Shown here piece after piece: positions 7,818-17,082 of a DNA stretch of 64,000 bases. Below the pieces are notes generated by a model, which was not told where the DNA came from, did not search any database, and saw nothing but the letters and a program-made list of their open reading frames with translations. Position 1 is the first letter of the stretch, and every line of letters starts with the position of its first letter. The stretch spans positions 63,674 to 127,673 of the forward strand of contig DCYS01000036.1 in NCBI GenBank assembly GCA_002331485.1, written 5' to 3'. The translations under genes were made by a program, and so were the position numbers. This stretch comes from Flavobacteriales bacterium UBA2104. GTDB lineage: Bacteria > Bacteroidota > Bacteroidia > Flavobacteriales_D > Crocinitomicaceae.

Positions 7818-9319
7818 TGAAGAGCAAAGTCATAGTTATAGGTAGTGGTGTTGCAGGACTTTCAAGCGCGAGTTTTTTAGCAAAACAAGGTCATCAAGTA
7901 ACACTTCTTGAAAAGAATAATACCATCGGCGGAAGAGCAAGGAAGTTCGAAGCCGATGGCTTTGTTTTTGATATGGGGCCAAGTTGGTATTGGATGCCTG
8001 ATGTATTTGAGCGCTATTACAATCAATTTGGTCACACTACCTCAGATTTCTATGATCTTAAACGGTTAGATCCAAGTTATAGAGTTTACTGGCAGGATGA
8101 TACTCACACAGATATTCCAGCAAATCTTGAAGAGTTCTATGCTTGGTTTGAAGATCTTGAACCGGGAAGCAGTAAAAAGCTAGATAAGTTTCTGAAAGAG
8201 GCGGCCTATAAATATGATGTTGGAATTAATGATTTGGTTCACAAACCAAGCCTAAAGGTGACTGAATTTGCTGATTTACGAATTGCGAAGGGTGCTTTCA
8301 AAATGCATCTATTCTCTTCGTTCTCAAAGTACATCAGAAAATATTTTTCTCATCCTAAGATTATTGAACTTTTAGAGTTTCCAGTCCTGTTTTTAGGAGC
8401 AATGCCGAAAGATACACCCGCTCTGTATTCGTTAATGAATTATGCGGATATCAAATTAGGAACGTGGTATCCTATGGGAGGAATGCATAAGATCATTGAA
8501 GCATTTGAAAAAATTGCAATAGATCAAGGGGTTGAAATACTCACTGATCATGAAGTTTCAGGTTTTTCAATAGAGAATAAAAAGATTTCCGCTGTTGAAT
8601 TGAAAAACGGTAAATTGATCGAGGCAGATATAGTCGTCTCGGGAGCAGACTATGAGCATACAGACCAGAAACTAGCTGAGGGTAATTCTAATTATACTGA
8701 AAGCTATTGGGATTCGCGTCTTATGGCCCCTTCTTCCCTTCTATTTTATTTAGGCATAGATAAGAAAATAGACGACCTATTGCATCACAACCTGTTCTTC
8801 GATGAAGATTTTCAGCAGCATGCTAAAGAAATTTACAAAGAGCCTAAGTGGCCTGAAAACCCTTTATTCTATGCCTGTTGTCCTTCAAAAACAGATCCTT
8901 CTGTAGCGCCAGAAGGAAAAGAAAATTTGTTCCTTTTAATTCCTCTTGCACCAGACTTGGAAGATGACGAGGTATTGCGAGAAAAATACTATGACATGCT
9001 AATGGATAGACTCGAAGAAAAAACGGGTCAGAAGATCAAAGAGCATGTTATTTATAAAAGAAGTTACTGTCTTAAGGATTTTAAAAACGACTATCACGCT
9101 TTCAAAGGAAACGCTTACGGACTTGCTAATACTTTAAGACAAACAGCGTTTTTGAAACCGAAGATCAAGAACAAAAACATCACGAACTTGTTCTACACGG
9201 GTCAATTGACAACACCAGGTCCAGGAGTTCCTCCAAGTATTATCTCAGGTGAAGTCGTTGCCAAAGAAGTAGATAAAACCATTGCGAAAAACACAGCCCA
9301 CTATGAAACAACTGTTTGA
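7817..9319 (+). CDS. crtI: Phytoene desaturase (CrtI family)
   Basis: 500 residues, the normal length for CrtI. The N-terminal dinucleotide-binding motif is VIGSGVAGLSSA (about 7-18), with the FAD ribose-binding glutamate in LLEKN and the GGRA motif after it. The C-terminal carotenoid desaturase signature FYTGQLTTPGPGVPPS is near residues 465-480. It converts phytoene to lycopene or partly desaturated products at the membrane surface. It overlaps the sigma gene by one base and the crtB start by 17 bases. Product specificity (lycopene, neurosporene, 4,4'-diapo) cannot be read, but the neighbouring idi and CrtB-type synthase favour C40. Confidence 0.9.
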   Translation: MKSKVIVIGSGVAGLSSASFLAKQGHQVTLLEKNNTIGGRARKFEADGFVFDMGPSWYWMPDVFERYYNQFGHTTSDFYDLKRLDPSYRVYWQDDTHTDIPANLEEFYAWFEDLEPGSSKKLDKFLKEAAYKYDVGINDLVHKPSLKVTEFADLRIAKGAFKMHLFSSFSKYIRKYFSHPKIIELLEFPVLFLGAMPKDTPALYSLMNYADIKLGTWYPMGGMHKIIEAFEKIAIDQGVEILTDHEVSGFSIENKKISAVELKNGKLIEADIVVSGADYEHTDQKLAEGNSNYTESYWDSRLMAPSSLLFYLGIDKKIDDLLHHNLFFDEDFQQHAKEIYKEPKWPENPLFYACCPSKTDPSVAPEGKENLFLLIPLAPDLEDDEVLREKYYDMLMDRLEEKTGQKIKEHVIYKRSYCLKDFKNDYHAFKGNAYGLANTLRQTAFLKPKIKNKNITNLFYTGQLTTPGPGVPPSIISGEVVAKEVDKTIAKNTAHYETTV

Positions 9320-10139
9320 TACATTATCGTTCGAAACGAGCAAAAGGACAACGAGAAGCTACAGCACTAGCTTTTCACTCGGAATAAGGTTTTTACACAA
9401 GGATCTGCACAAGCCGATCTATAATATTTATGGTTTTGTGCGATTTGCTGATGAAATTGTAGATACTTTTCATGAACACGACAAGGAAACATTACTAGCT
9501 GAGTTTAAAGACGATACTTATAAGGCGATCGAACGTGGAATTTCCATGAATCCAATTCTTCATGCTTTCCAAGAAACAGTGAATAAATACAAAATTCCAT
9601 TAGAGCTAATAGAGACTTTTCTTCGCAGTATGGAAATGGATCTCGATAAATCTAAGTATAACCAAGACTCATACGAAGAGTACATTCTTGGTTCGGCTGA
9701 AGTAGTAGGACTAATGTGTTTAAAAATATTTGTAGAGGGCGATGAAAAAGAATACCAACGACTTAAGCCAAGCGCAATGAAATTGGGTTCTGCGTTTCAA
9801 AAGATCAATTTCCTAAGGGACCTTCAAGCAGATTATAAAGAATTGGGTAGAACTTATTTCCCAGGTGTTGATCTGGAAAACTTTAATGAAGTCGTAAAAA
9901 AGGAAATAGAGAAAGATATAGAGATAGATTTTGCAGCAGGATATGAAGGAATAAAGCAGCTTCCAAAGAAGGCTCGATTCGGTACATACATGGCATACAT
10001 CTATTATTACAAGTTATTCAAAAAGATCAAAGACACACCTCCTCACGTCATCCTCAATCAACGTGTTAGAATTGCTGATAATCGAAAGTATAGATTGTTT
10101 GTATCCTCATACGTAAAACACAGCCTTAACCTCGTTTAA
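9303..10139 (+). CDS. crtB: Phytoene synthase (squalene/phytoene synthase family)
   Basis: 278 residues from the ATG at 9303, which gives the usual CrtB start; an upstream in-frame TTG at 9282 would add only seven residues. The two Asp-rich Mg-pyrophosphate motifs are present: D50-EIV-D54 and D173-LQA-D177 (NFLRDLQADYKELGR), as is EEYILGSAEVVGLM before the second. It condenses two geranylgeranyl diphosphates into phytoene for CrtI. The start lies inside the crtI 3' end, so translation is coupled. A squalene or diapophytoene synthase is the main alternative; pairing with crtI and idi makes phytoene more likely. Confidence 0.88.
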   Translation: MKQLFDTLSFETSKRTTRSYSTSFSLGIRFLHKDLHKPIYNIYGFVRFADEIVDTFHEHDKETLLAEFKDDTYKAIERGISMNPILHAFQETVNKYKIPLELIETFLRSMEMDLDKSKYNQDSYEEYILGSAEVVGLMCLKIFVEGDEKEYQRLKPSAMKLGSAFQKINFLRDLQADYKELGRTYFPGVDLENFNEVVKKEIEKDIEIDFAAGYEGIKQLPKKARFGTYMAYIYYYKLFKKIKDTPPHVILNQRVRIADNRKYRLFVSSYVKHSLNLV

Positions 10140-10142
10140 ATT

Positions 10143-10676
10143 ATGGGTACACCGGAGGTTGTGTTGGTAAATACGAATGATGAAGTCCTTGGAACGATGG
10201 AAAAGATCAAGGCTCATGAAGAAGGTGTACTGCATAGAGCTTTTTCGGTTCTTATATTTAATAGTCGGGGAGAAATGCTCATTCATCAAAGGGCCAAAGA
10301 TAAATACCATTGCGGGGGGCTATGGACAAATGCATGTTGCTCTCATCCTAGACTGGACGAAACGCCGGAAGAAGCTGCAAAAAGAAGATTAAAGGAAGAA
10401 ATGGGGTTTACTGTTGATGTAGACTACCTCGGTTCATTCATTTATAAAGTTGAATTCGAAAACGGATTAACAGAACACGAGTTTGACCATATGTTTTCAG
10501 GCTATTTTGATGGCAAGCCTAATCCAAACCCAGAAGAAGTTCAGGATTGGAAGTTTGTGTCAATGATGGATCTAATGACTGACGTTGAAGAGAATCCAAA
10601 TCACTATACTTTTTGGTTTAGAGATATTTTAAAAAACAGAAGAGAACAATTACTAACTTATGATCAAAGTAGGTAG
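10143..10676 (+). CDS. idi: Isopentenyl-diphosphate delta-isomerase, type I
   Basis: 177 residues, a Nudix-fold enzyme. Catalytic Cys C66 is in WTNACCSHP, with the Nudix-like helix DETPEEAAKRRLKEEMG. The metal-site histidines H25, H31 and H68 and the active-site Glu pair in TEHEFDH fit type I IDI. It interconverts isopentenyl and dimethylallyl diphosphate, supplying precursors for the carotenoids made by crtB/crtI. It starts 3 bases after crtB stops, and the next gene starts inside its last codons. Confidence 0.93.
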   Translation: MGTPEVVLVNTNDEVLGTMEKIKAHEEGVLHRAFSVLIFNSRGEMLIHQRAKDKYHCGGLWTNACCSHPRLDETPEEAAKRRLKEEMGFTVDVDYLGSFIYKVEFENGLTEHEFDHMFSGYFDGKPNPNPEEVQDWKFVSMMDLMTDVEENPNHYTFWFRDILKNRREQLLTYDQSR

Positions 10677-11064
10677 ACGAACAACTTTTAATGCTGCTCA
10701 CCGCTTACACAACCCACAATGGAGTGATGAGAAGAACAGATCTGTATTTGACAAATGCAATTCACCTAACTATCACGGTCACAACTATACGTTGGAAACT
10801 TGGGTTGAAGGAGAAATAGATCCAGATACTGGATACGTGATCGATCTGGGAGAGTTAAAACAAATTATAAAAGAAGAAGTAGAAGAGCCGTTTGATCATC
10901 GAAATCTCAACCTGGATGTACCAGAATTTGCAGATCTCAATCCAACCGCCGAGAATATTGCAAAAGTTATCTACGAAAAATTAAAACCTCGATTGATGAA
11001 CTTCAAACTGGTCGTTCGGCTTTACGAAACCGAAAACAACTTTGTTGAATACACTAAAGACTAG
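10660..11064 (+). CDS. 6-pyruvoyl-tetrahydropterin synthase-type enzyme (PTPS/QueD superfamily)
   Basis: 134 residues. Zinc ligands are H14, H39 and H41 (FNAAHRL; YHGHNY), the catalytic Cys is C33, D79-H80 follow in FDHRNLN, and E123 (LYETENN) anchors the pterin. The spacing C33-x5-HGH matches eukaryotic-type PTPS rather than the C-x3-HGH spacing of E. coli QueD, and the following stretch (GEIDPDTGYVIDL) also resembles PTPS. It should make 6-pyruvoyl-tetrahydropterin or a related reduced pterin. It overlaps idi by 17 bases and precedes flavin-reductase and photolyase genes, which suggests, without proving, a role in photolyase antenna supply. Confidence 0.8.
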   Translation: MIKVGRRTTFNAAHRLHNPQWSDEKNRSVFDKCNSPNYHGHNYTLETWVEGEIDPDTGYVIDLGELKQIIKEEVEEPFDHRNLNLDVPEFADLNPTAENIAKVIYEKLKPRLMNFKLVVRLYETENNFVEYTKD

Positions 11065-11067
11065 CTA

Positions 11068-11700
11068 TTGAAAACACTAACCTTTGAAGACATAAACTCC
11101 CTAGAGAAAAGATACCGTGCTCAATTGATCAATTGTGTAAGCGGCATAAAAAGCATGAACCTAATTGGGACTCAGGATGGAAAGGGAAATAAAAACTTGG
11201 CAATTTTCAGTTCTGTCATTCATATGGGATCAAACCCTCCACTTGTTGGTTTCATTCAACGCCCAACGACTGTTCAGCGAGACACTTATGAAAATATAAA
11301 AAGTACTTCATATTATACAATTAATGCCGTCACCGAGGAAATAGCAATGCAAGCGCATCAAACCTCAGCTCGATATGACATTGATGAGGATGAATTTGAA
11401 GAAACTTCAATTGAACATGAGTATCTGGGTGGTTTTCACGCTCCTTTTGTGAAGCATACGCCACTCAAAATGGGGTTAAAACTGGAAGATATTATTCCCA
11501 TTAAGGCCAACAACACAAAACTTATAATTGGAAAGATCCAGCAATTACATTTTGATGAATCTCTCCTTTTAGATGATGGTCACTTACAAGTTGATAAAAG
11601 TTCAATTGTTGGAGGTGTTGGCTTAGACACTTATCTTAAGACTGAAAAGCACGGTAGATACAGTTATGCTAAACCTGATAAGACAATAAAAAAGTTATAA
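11068..11700 (+). CDS. Flavin reductase family protein (FMN-binding split barrel)
   Basis: 210 residues from a TTG start 3 bases after the pterin synthase stop; the next ATG would remove about 30 residues of the fold. The sequence shows the flavoredoxin/DIM6-NTAB pattern: a strand with LINCVSGIKSMNLIGT, then NLAIFSSVIHMGSNPPLVGFIQRP, and TSYYTINAVTE. The family binds FMN and reduces flavins or other acceptors with NAD(P)H. Its place directly before a photolyase gene suggests supply of reduced flavin, but such genes also occur alone. Substrate unproven. Confidence 0.8.
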   Translation: MKTLTFEDINSLEKRYRAQLINCVSGIKSMNLIGTQDGKGNKNLAIFSSVIHMGSNPPLVGFIQRPTTVQRDTYENIKSTSYYTINAVTEEIAMQAHQTSARYDIDEDEFEETSIEHEYLGGFHAPFVKHTPLKMGLKLEDIIPIKANNTKLIIGKIQQLHFDESLLLDDGHLQVDKSSIVGGVGLDTYLKTEKHGRYSYAKPDKTIKKL

Positions 11701-11701
11701 C

Positions 11702-12997
11702 ATGGTAATTTTCTGGCACCGAAGAGACCTAAGAACATTTGATAATGCTGGATTATATAAGGCGCTCAAAAACGAAAGGGAAGTGCAGCCAATTTTCATT
11801 TTTGACACCAATATCTTAGAGGAATTACCGGAAAATGATCAACGCGTTCTGTTCATACATAAAGAAATTGAGTCCATCAAAAATGAATACCAGGAAAACG
11901 GAAGTGACCTAAAGGTCTATCATGGAAAACCGATTGAGATCTTTAAAGAGCTCATTTCGAAATACGATATTCAAAAAGTATATACAAATCGAGATTATGA
12001 GCCTTATGCTAAGGAGCGTGACAAAAACATAAACGATCTATTATCTGAAAAAAGTATAGACTTCATTGGGGCGAAAGATCATGTCATCTTTGAGAAAAAC
12101 GAGGTGTTAAAAGACGATGGTGATCCTTACAGAGTCTATACACCTTACATGAAAACCTGGAAGGATAAGCTTAACCCTTTTCACCTAAAATCATACCCTA
12201 CAAGAGAGTACTTCGATAGCTTGATGAAGGTAAAAGATCAGCAACAGTTAATTTCTTTAAAAGAAATGGGCTTCAAAGCTGAGCAACTTATTGATTTTCC
12301 TGATCGGGAGGTTGATAATAAGACTATCGAGGAATATCATGATAAACGTGACATCCCCAGTGTTCGAGGAACATCAAGAGTTAGTGTTCATCTCCGTTTT
12401 GGAACGATCTCCATACGGGAACTAGCGAGGCAGGCTCAGAAGAATGAGAAATATTTTAACGAATTGATCTGGCGAGATTTCTATCAAATGATTATTTATC
12501 ATTTTCCGAAAAGTGCAACGGATGCCTTTAAGGAAAAGTACGATAACATCCCTTGGAGTAATAATGAGGATCATTTCGAGGCGTGGTGTAAAGGAAAAAC
12601 TGGATACCCGATAGTAGATGCAGGAATGCGAGAGCTTAATCAAACTGGTTTCATGCACAATCGAGTTCGAATGATCGTTGCAAGTTTTCTAACGAAACAT
12701 TTACTCATTGATTGGAGATGGGGGGAAGGATATTTTGCCGAAAAACTACTGGATTACGAATTAGCAAGTAATGTTGGAGGATGGCAATGGGCTGCTTCAT
12801 CTGGTGTAGACGCTCAACCCTACTTCAGGGTGTTTAATCCAGAAAGTCAGAAAAAGAAATTTGACAAAGACGAAAAATATATAAAACAATGGGTCGAAGA
12901 ATACGGAACAGAACAATATCCAGACCCAATTGTCAATCATAAAGAAGCTCGTGAAAAAGCAATATCAACTTATAAAGAAGCTGTAAATCAAGACTAA
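11702..12997 (+). CDS. phrB: Deoxyribodipyrimidine photolyase, class I CPD type
   Basis: 431 residues. The N-terminal antenna-binding alpha/beta domain (about 1-130) starts IFWHRRDLRTFDN; the FAD domain (about 195-430) has ELIWRDFY, GKTGYPIVDAGMREL, MHNRVRM and NVGGWQWAASSG. Tryptophans W285, W338 and W361 have the spacing of the E. coli photoreduction triad (53 and 23 residues). The tail matches class I CPD photolyases, not DASH cryptochromes. It repairs cyclobutane pyrimidine dimers with blue light using FADH- and an antenna pigment, often a folate or pterin. It ends the core of the light-response operon, starting 2 bases after the flavin reductase stop. Confidence 0.92.
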   Translation: MVIFWHRRDLRTFDNAGLYKALKNEREVQPIFIFDTNILEELPENDQRVLFIHKEIESIKNEYQENGSDLKVYHGKPIEIFKELISKYDIQKVYTNRDYEPYAKERDKNINDLLSEKSIDFIGAKDHVIFEKNEVLKDDGDPYRVYTPYMKTWKDKLNPFHLKSYPTREYFDSLMKVKDQQQLISLKEMGFKAEQLIDFPDREVDNKTIEEYHDKRDIPSVRGTSRVSVHLRFGTISIRELARQAQKNEKYFNELIWRDFYQMIIYHFPKSATDAFKEKYDNIPWSNNEDHFEAWCKGKTGYPIVDAGMRELNQTGFMHNRVRMIVASFLTKHLLIDWRWGEGYFAEKLLDYELASNVGGWQWAASSGVDAQPYFRVFNPESQKKKFDKDEKYIKQWVEEYGTEQYPDPIVNHKEAREKAISTYKEAVNQD

Positions 12998-13455
12998 TGG
13001 GAATACAAAAAGGCGACAAGTGTCCTTCTTTTTCTTTGAAGGACCAAAATGGAGAAACGGTTAATATTGAAGACATCATTGGTCAGCAAAATATCGTAAT
13101 TTACTTCTACCCTAAAGATGATTCACCGGGGTGTACAAAGCAGGCTTGCTCTTTTAGGGATTCTTTTGAAGATTTCAAAGATGCTGGTGCCAAGGTCATT
13201 GGAATATCCAGTGATAATCAAAAAAGCCACAAAAAATTCGCGGAAAAACACAATTTACCTTTCACTTTGCTAGCCGACAGTCAAAAGAAAGTTCGGAAAC
13301 TGTTTGGTGTACCAACAAATCTTCTGGGTTTGATCCCTGGTAGAGTAACCTATATTGTAGATAAAAGCGGAACGGTTCAAGGAGTATTCAACTCACAAAT
13401 GAATTTCGATAAGCACACAACTGAGGCGCTTAAAATATTGAAGGAACTAAAATAA
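12997..13455 (+). CDS. bcp: Thioredoxin-dependent thiol peroxidase, Bcp/PrxQ type
   Basis: 152 residues, a standard Bcp length. The active site PKDDSPGCTKQACSF holds the peroxidatic C46 and resolving C51 five residues apart, the atypical two-Cys PrxQ arrangement. It reduces H2O2 and lipid hydroperoxides with thioredoxin. The ATG shares a base with the photolyase stop (TAATG), so it is co-translated with the light-response operon; peroxide defence suits photo-oxidative stress. It ends 28 bases from a convergent surface-protein gene. Confidence 0.92.
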   Translation: MGIQKGDKCPSFSLKDQNGETVNIEDIIGQQNIVIYFYPKDDSPGCTKQACSFRDSFEDFKDAGAKVIGISSDNQKSHKKFAEKHNLPFTLLADSQKKVRKLFGVPTNLLGLIPGRVTYIVDKSGTVQGVFNSQMNFDKHTTEALKILKELK

Positions 13456-13482
13456 AATCAATCGACAAGATATCGAACTTCT

Positions 13483-16400
13483 TTATTGCTTGATCATTTT
13501 CACATGAATCAGTTGTTGACCAGTATATTGTAATGTATAACCTCCATTGGCATATTGAGAAGCGTCGACCTCGAAAGTGTTTAATCCTTTTTCGAGCTGA
13601 TGGTTTTCGAAGATAATGTCAACCTTTCTTCCCTGAACATCATAAACCATAAGAGATCCTGTTTGAGGAGTAGTTACAATAACTCTGACAGTATAAATCT
13701 CACCTATTGGATTCGGTTGTGGAGCAACTAAAACAGTTGAGGAAGGCTCAATACTTGTGCATGCTTCATTGTTTGAGAGATCTGTTTCAGTAAATATAGT
13801 TGGAGCAGATATCGTTCCTCGAACACATGAAAAATTCTGTGTTGAATCTTCAAGCGGAACAGCAGAGCTTGGCGATGCCCCAAAAACATATATTGTTGTC
13901 TCACCAGCCAGTAAAAGACCCTCCCAAGTCTCTTGAATTGGTGATTGATTTGGCGAATTGTAAACCAGTTCAACTTCATTTATCGGAGTAGTTCCTTTAT
14001 TAGTCAAACGAACTCCTACTGTATAGAACCCATTTTGCTCCTGTAAAAATAATTCATTGACCTCGAGGTCCGTTGATCTTTCAAGAACTGGATTTTCAAC
14101 TATAATACTATCTCTACATCCAAAGCTATTTTCAACAGCCAATTGAACAGTAATTAAATCACCTATTGATGATTCTGGAAATACAATGGTTGTATCTGGT
14201 TGAACAGAATTGCCTAGGCTCTCAAAATCCCATTCATACTGATCTGCTCCAATACTTGTACTTGAAAAATCTATAGGTGTTCCTGCAATAAATGCGTTAG
14301 GAAAATAGTCAAATGATGCATCAAGGTAGTCCTCTATTTCGACATTAAAAGTTTGCGAATTCGTACATCCAAATCCGGACAAAACAGTTTGCTCAACCTG
14401 AACTGTTCCGGGATCCTCAAAGATCTCATCAATTTCAAACCCCTGAACGGGAGCGCCATTATTAAATGACCAGTAAACCTGACCTACACTTCCATTTGAA
14501 ACAAAAGAATTATCAATGAAGGTTGTGTTTAACCCTGCACAAGAAGATTCAATAACCTGATCTATAATTGGATTAGCATGCACTTTAAGACTCTGAGAGG
14601 ACTGCCCCATACATCCGTTGTTACTATTCGCAGTAAGACTCACTGTATACGTACCATCGACATTGTAGGGTTTCTGAGGCTCGAACTGCCCTGAATTAGT
14701 GCCATCACCAAAATCCCAGTTATACAATACAATAACACCAGGTGGATCTATTGTGGTTTCATTGACAAAATTTACAACATCTCCCTCGCACACTTCAGCA
14801 AAATCAAAGTCTACCTGAGGTGCAGGAATAATAGTTGTTGTTTGAATTACCGTATCTATACACCCATTGATATCAGTTCCGACTAACATAACATCATAAT
14901 CCCCAGCATTTTCGTAAACATGAGTTGCATTTTGTCCGAAACCTACATTGTTCGCACCGCTTATTATATCATCAAAATTCCATTCCCAAGAACTGATTTG
15001 CGTGGGGGTTAATTGTCCACCATTGAACTGAATCAATGAATTTTGGCACTCATTAGACGACACAAATGTCATCTCTGGTTTAGGAATGACATCAATCTGT
15101 TGAGAAGTAGTGTTTGAGCATCCCGCTGTTGTAGAAACAGTTAGTTCAATATTAAAGGTTCCGTTAGTGTTGTAAATGTGACTTGAATCGTCAACAGAAA
15201 TGATCGTTCCATCTGAGAGATCCCAGTTCCATGAATTGATTAATGAGCCGTCCGTGGTGTTACTTAAATCCTCAAAACTAAATTCTGCACCTTCACATAC
15301 ATTTGCTGGAGCTCCAATAGACACAATAGGTGCGTCTCCAATGATGGTTATATCAATTGTATCAGACGCTTCACATCCATTTTCATTAACGACATCTAAA
15401 TAGTAAGTTCCTGATGAATTGAGCACAATTGCAGAGTCAGTACTTGATGTATTCCATAGATAATCCACTGCTAAGCTATCTCCGTCTTGCAGTGTCAACG
15501 TATTTCCTGTGCACAAATTCTGATCTGGGCCTAGCGTTACGATCGACTCAAAAGGATCTTCGTCAAAAGTTAAAGTGTCTGATTGAAAAACACAGCCATT
15601 TGTATCTGTGATCTCCACGAAATAATCACCAGGAGAATCAATGGATAGACTGTCCGCATTAGATCCGTCTGACCATAAATAGTTGTAATCTTGTCCGAAA
15701 TTGGTATGCCAGGTAATGGAGTCGGAGGGGCAGTAAGTTTGTATAGCCGGGTAATTAAATACAGGGTACGTAACTTCCACTGTATCTACAGACGTAAAAC
15801 CAAATATGTCAATCGTTTCCACCCAGTAAGTTCCGGGTTCAGATACCACTAGACTGTCTGCTGTTGAGCCATCTGACCACAGATAGGAATCGAATCGGTC
15901 TCCAGCATAAAGTGTTGTGTCGCAGAAACCGTACATTGAAATATCGTAACCCAGATCTAATTTGGGCATATATTTGTATCTCAGATAGCCTCGAATATTT
16001 TCAACAGAGTTTGATGAAGTTGAATTAACTATTATTATCTCACTGATAGATCCATTTAATTGCCAAATCTCACCATTATCATTGCTGTTATTATAAGCTC
16101 CTATGAGAAATCTAAAATTAGAGTTCATATTGTACCCATTAACAAGTCCCGCTGTTGTTTGAACGTCCGAATTATTCACTCTGCACTGAGCTTGATTTAT
16201 CGAGCGATTAATTCCAACTTGGTATAAAGCATAATTATTTACAACAGTATCAACAAGTGTTGTCCTATTTGCGTTATCATGATATAAAAACTGGGTCTGT
16301 CCGTTTCGTCTGAAGAGCGAGTATCTACTTGGCTGACCTGCAAATATTGATTTACTAATTAACGTTTGCTCGTTTCCAGTAGTTTGAGACACCACAAAAA

Positions 16401-16959
16401 TTGATTCATCTTCCAAATTTAAGTCAAGAACATCTCCGCCCTCCAATACTTGGCCACCGTTAAATACTATTTCAGGATGACCTCCTAATCCATTTGGTTC
16501 AAATGATGGTTGTTTAGAATAAGTTACTTGGTCAAATAAATACCCGCCATTGATGTCTGACCAACTCGATATCTTACCCATGCCATCCTGGGTAATCCCG
16601 AATGTTGGATCAAGCCAAGCTTCTAGGTCTGAATCATCTGAAGGAGTGAAAATATTAAAAGAATATATCGGTGAAAAATTGCCGCCATCAAAAATTCTCC
16701 AATAATATTTGCCAGAATTAAGAGAAGTTGATATAGTAATGAAATGGTCAGATGTCATTTCAGTGTGAACAATATTGGAAAATACTGGGTCTGTAGAAAT
16801 TTCAATTGTATATGTGGTCGCATTCGAAGTATTCCACTGAAAACTTGGTGTGCTTATAGATAAAAATTCATTGTTTTTTGGGTTTACTCCTGTTAGTGGC
16901 TGTCCCGCCACATATTGTAGATTAATAAGGAGTAATATGTAAATAAACCTAAACATCAA
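13483..16959 (-). CDS. Large T9SS-secreted surface protein with LamG-like, Ig-like and PKD domains
   Basis: 1158 residues. After a signal peptide (about 1-19) comes a fibronectin-like segment and a LamG/concanavalin-like domain (about 105-330). Three related Ig-like repeats follow, each around YLWSDGS/YLWNTSS and ending YWVE/YFVE/YYLD (about 350-540). Then come PKD-type repeats with the WNWDLSDGT, WEWNFDD and YNWDFGDGT signatures (about 550-960). A type A T9SS sorting domain lies at the C-terminus (about 1080-1158; PQPNPIGEIYTVRV, VYDVQGRKV). Probably an adhesin or glycan-binding outer-surface protein; no catalytic motif seen. It lies just upstream of, and divergent from, the glycan cluster. 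Confidence 0.85.
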   Translation of the reverse strand: MMFRFIYILLLINLQYVAGQPLTGVNPKNNEFLSISTPSFQWNTSNATTYTIEISTDPVFSNIVHTEMTSDHFITISTSLNSGKYYWRIFDGGNFSPIYSFNIFTPSDDSDLEAWLDPTFGITQDGMGKISSWSDINGGYLFDQVTYSKQPSFEPNGLGGHPEIVFNGGQVLEGGDVLDLNLEDESIFVVSQTTGNEQTLISKSIFAGQPSRYSLFRRNGQTQFLYHDNANRTTLVDTVVNNYALYQVGINRSINQAQCRVNNSDVQTTAGLVNGYNMNSNFRFLIGAYNNSNDNGEIWQLNGSISEIIIVNSTSSNSVENIRGYLRYKYMPKLDLGYDISMYGFCDTTLYAGDRFDSYLWSDGSTADSLVVSEPGTYWVETIDIFGFTSVDTVEVTYPVFNYPAIQTYCPSDSITWHTNFGQDYNYLWSDGSNADSLSIDSPGDYFVEITDTNGCVFQSDTLTFDEDPFESIVTLGPDQNLCTGNTLTLQDGDSLAVDYLWNTSSTDSAIVLNSSGTYYLDVVNENGCEASDTIDITIIGDAPIVSIGAPANVCEGAEFSFEDLSNTTDGSLINSWNWDLSDGTIISVDDSSHIYNTNGTFNIELTVSTTAGCSNTTSQQIDVIPKPEMTFVSSNECQNSLIQFNGGQLTPTQISSWEWNFDDIISGANNVGFGQNATHVYENAGDYDVMLVGTDINGCIDTVIQTTTIIPAPQVDFDFAEVCEGDVVNFVNETTIDPPGVIVLYNWDFGDGTNSGQFEPQKPYNVDGTYTVSLTANSNNGCMGQSSQSLKVHANPIIDQVIESSCAGLNTTFIDNSFVSNGSVGQVYWSFNNGAPVQGFEIDEIFEDPGTVQVEQTVLSGFGCTNSQTFNVEIEDYLDASFDYFPNAFIAGTPIDFSSTSIGADQYEWDFESLGNSVQPDTTIVFPESSIGDLITVQLAVENSFGCRDSIIVENPVLERSTDLEVNELFLQEQNGFYTVGVRLTNKGTTPINEVELVYNSPNQSPIQETWEGLLLAGETTIYVFGASPSSAVPLEDSTQNFSCVRGTISAPTIFTETDLSNNEACTSIEPSSTVLVAPQPNPIGEIYTVRVIVTTPQTGSLMVYDVQGRKVDIIFENHQLEKGLNTFEVDASQYANGGYTLQYTGQQLIHVKMIKQ

Positions 16960-17082
16960 TTATTTTAAGATATATTTGTACAAACAAGCCTACAAATTAA
17001 ACGAACTTTCTTCGTTAAAGGTTGCGAATTCTTTAAGATTTACACACATCGAAGTACTTGCGCTTGGTAATAAGTAAATTAA

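Noticed and set aside
10177..10392. Open frame inside idi in another frame
   Set aside because: Fully contained in a well-supported enzyme gene and without any family similarity.
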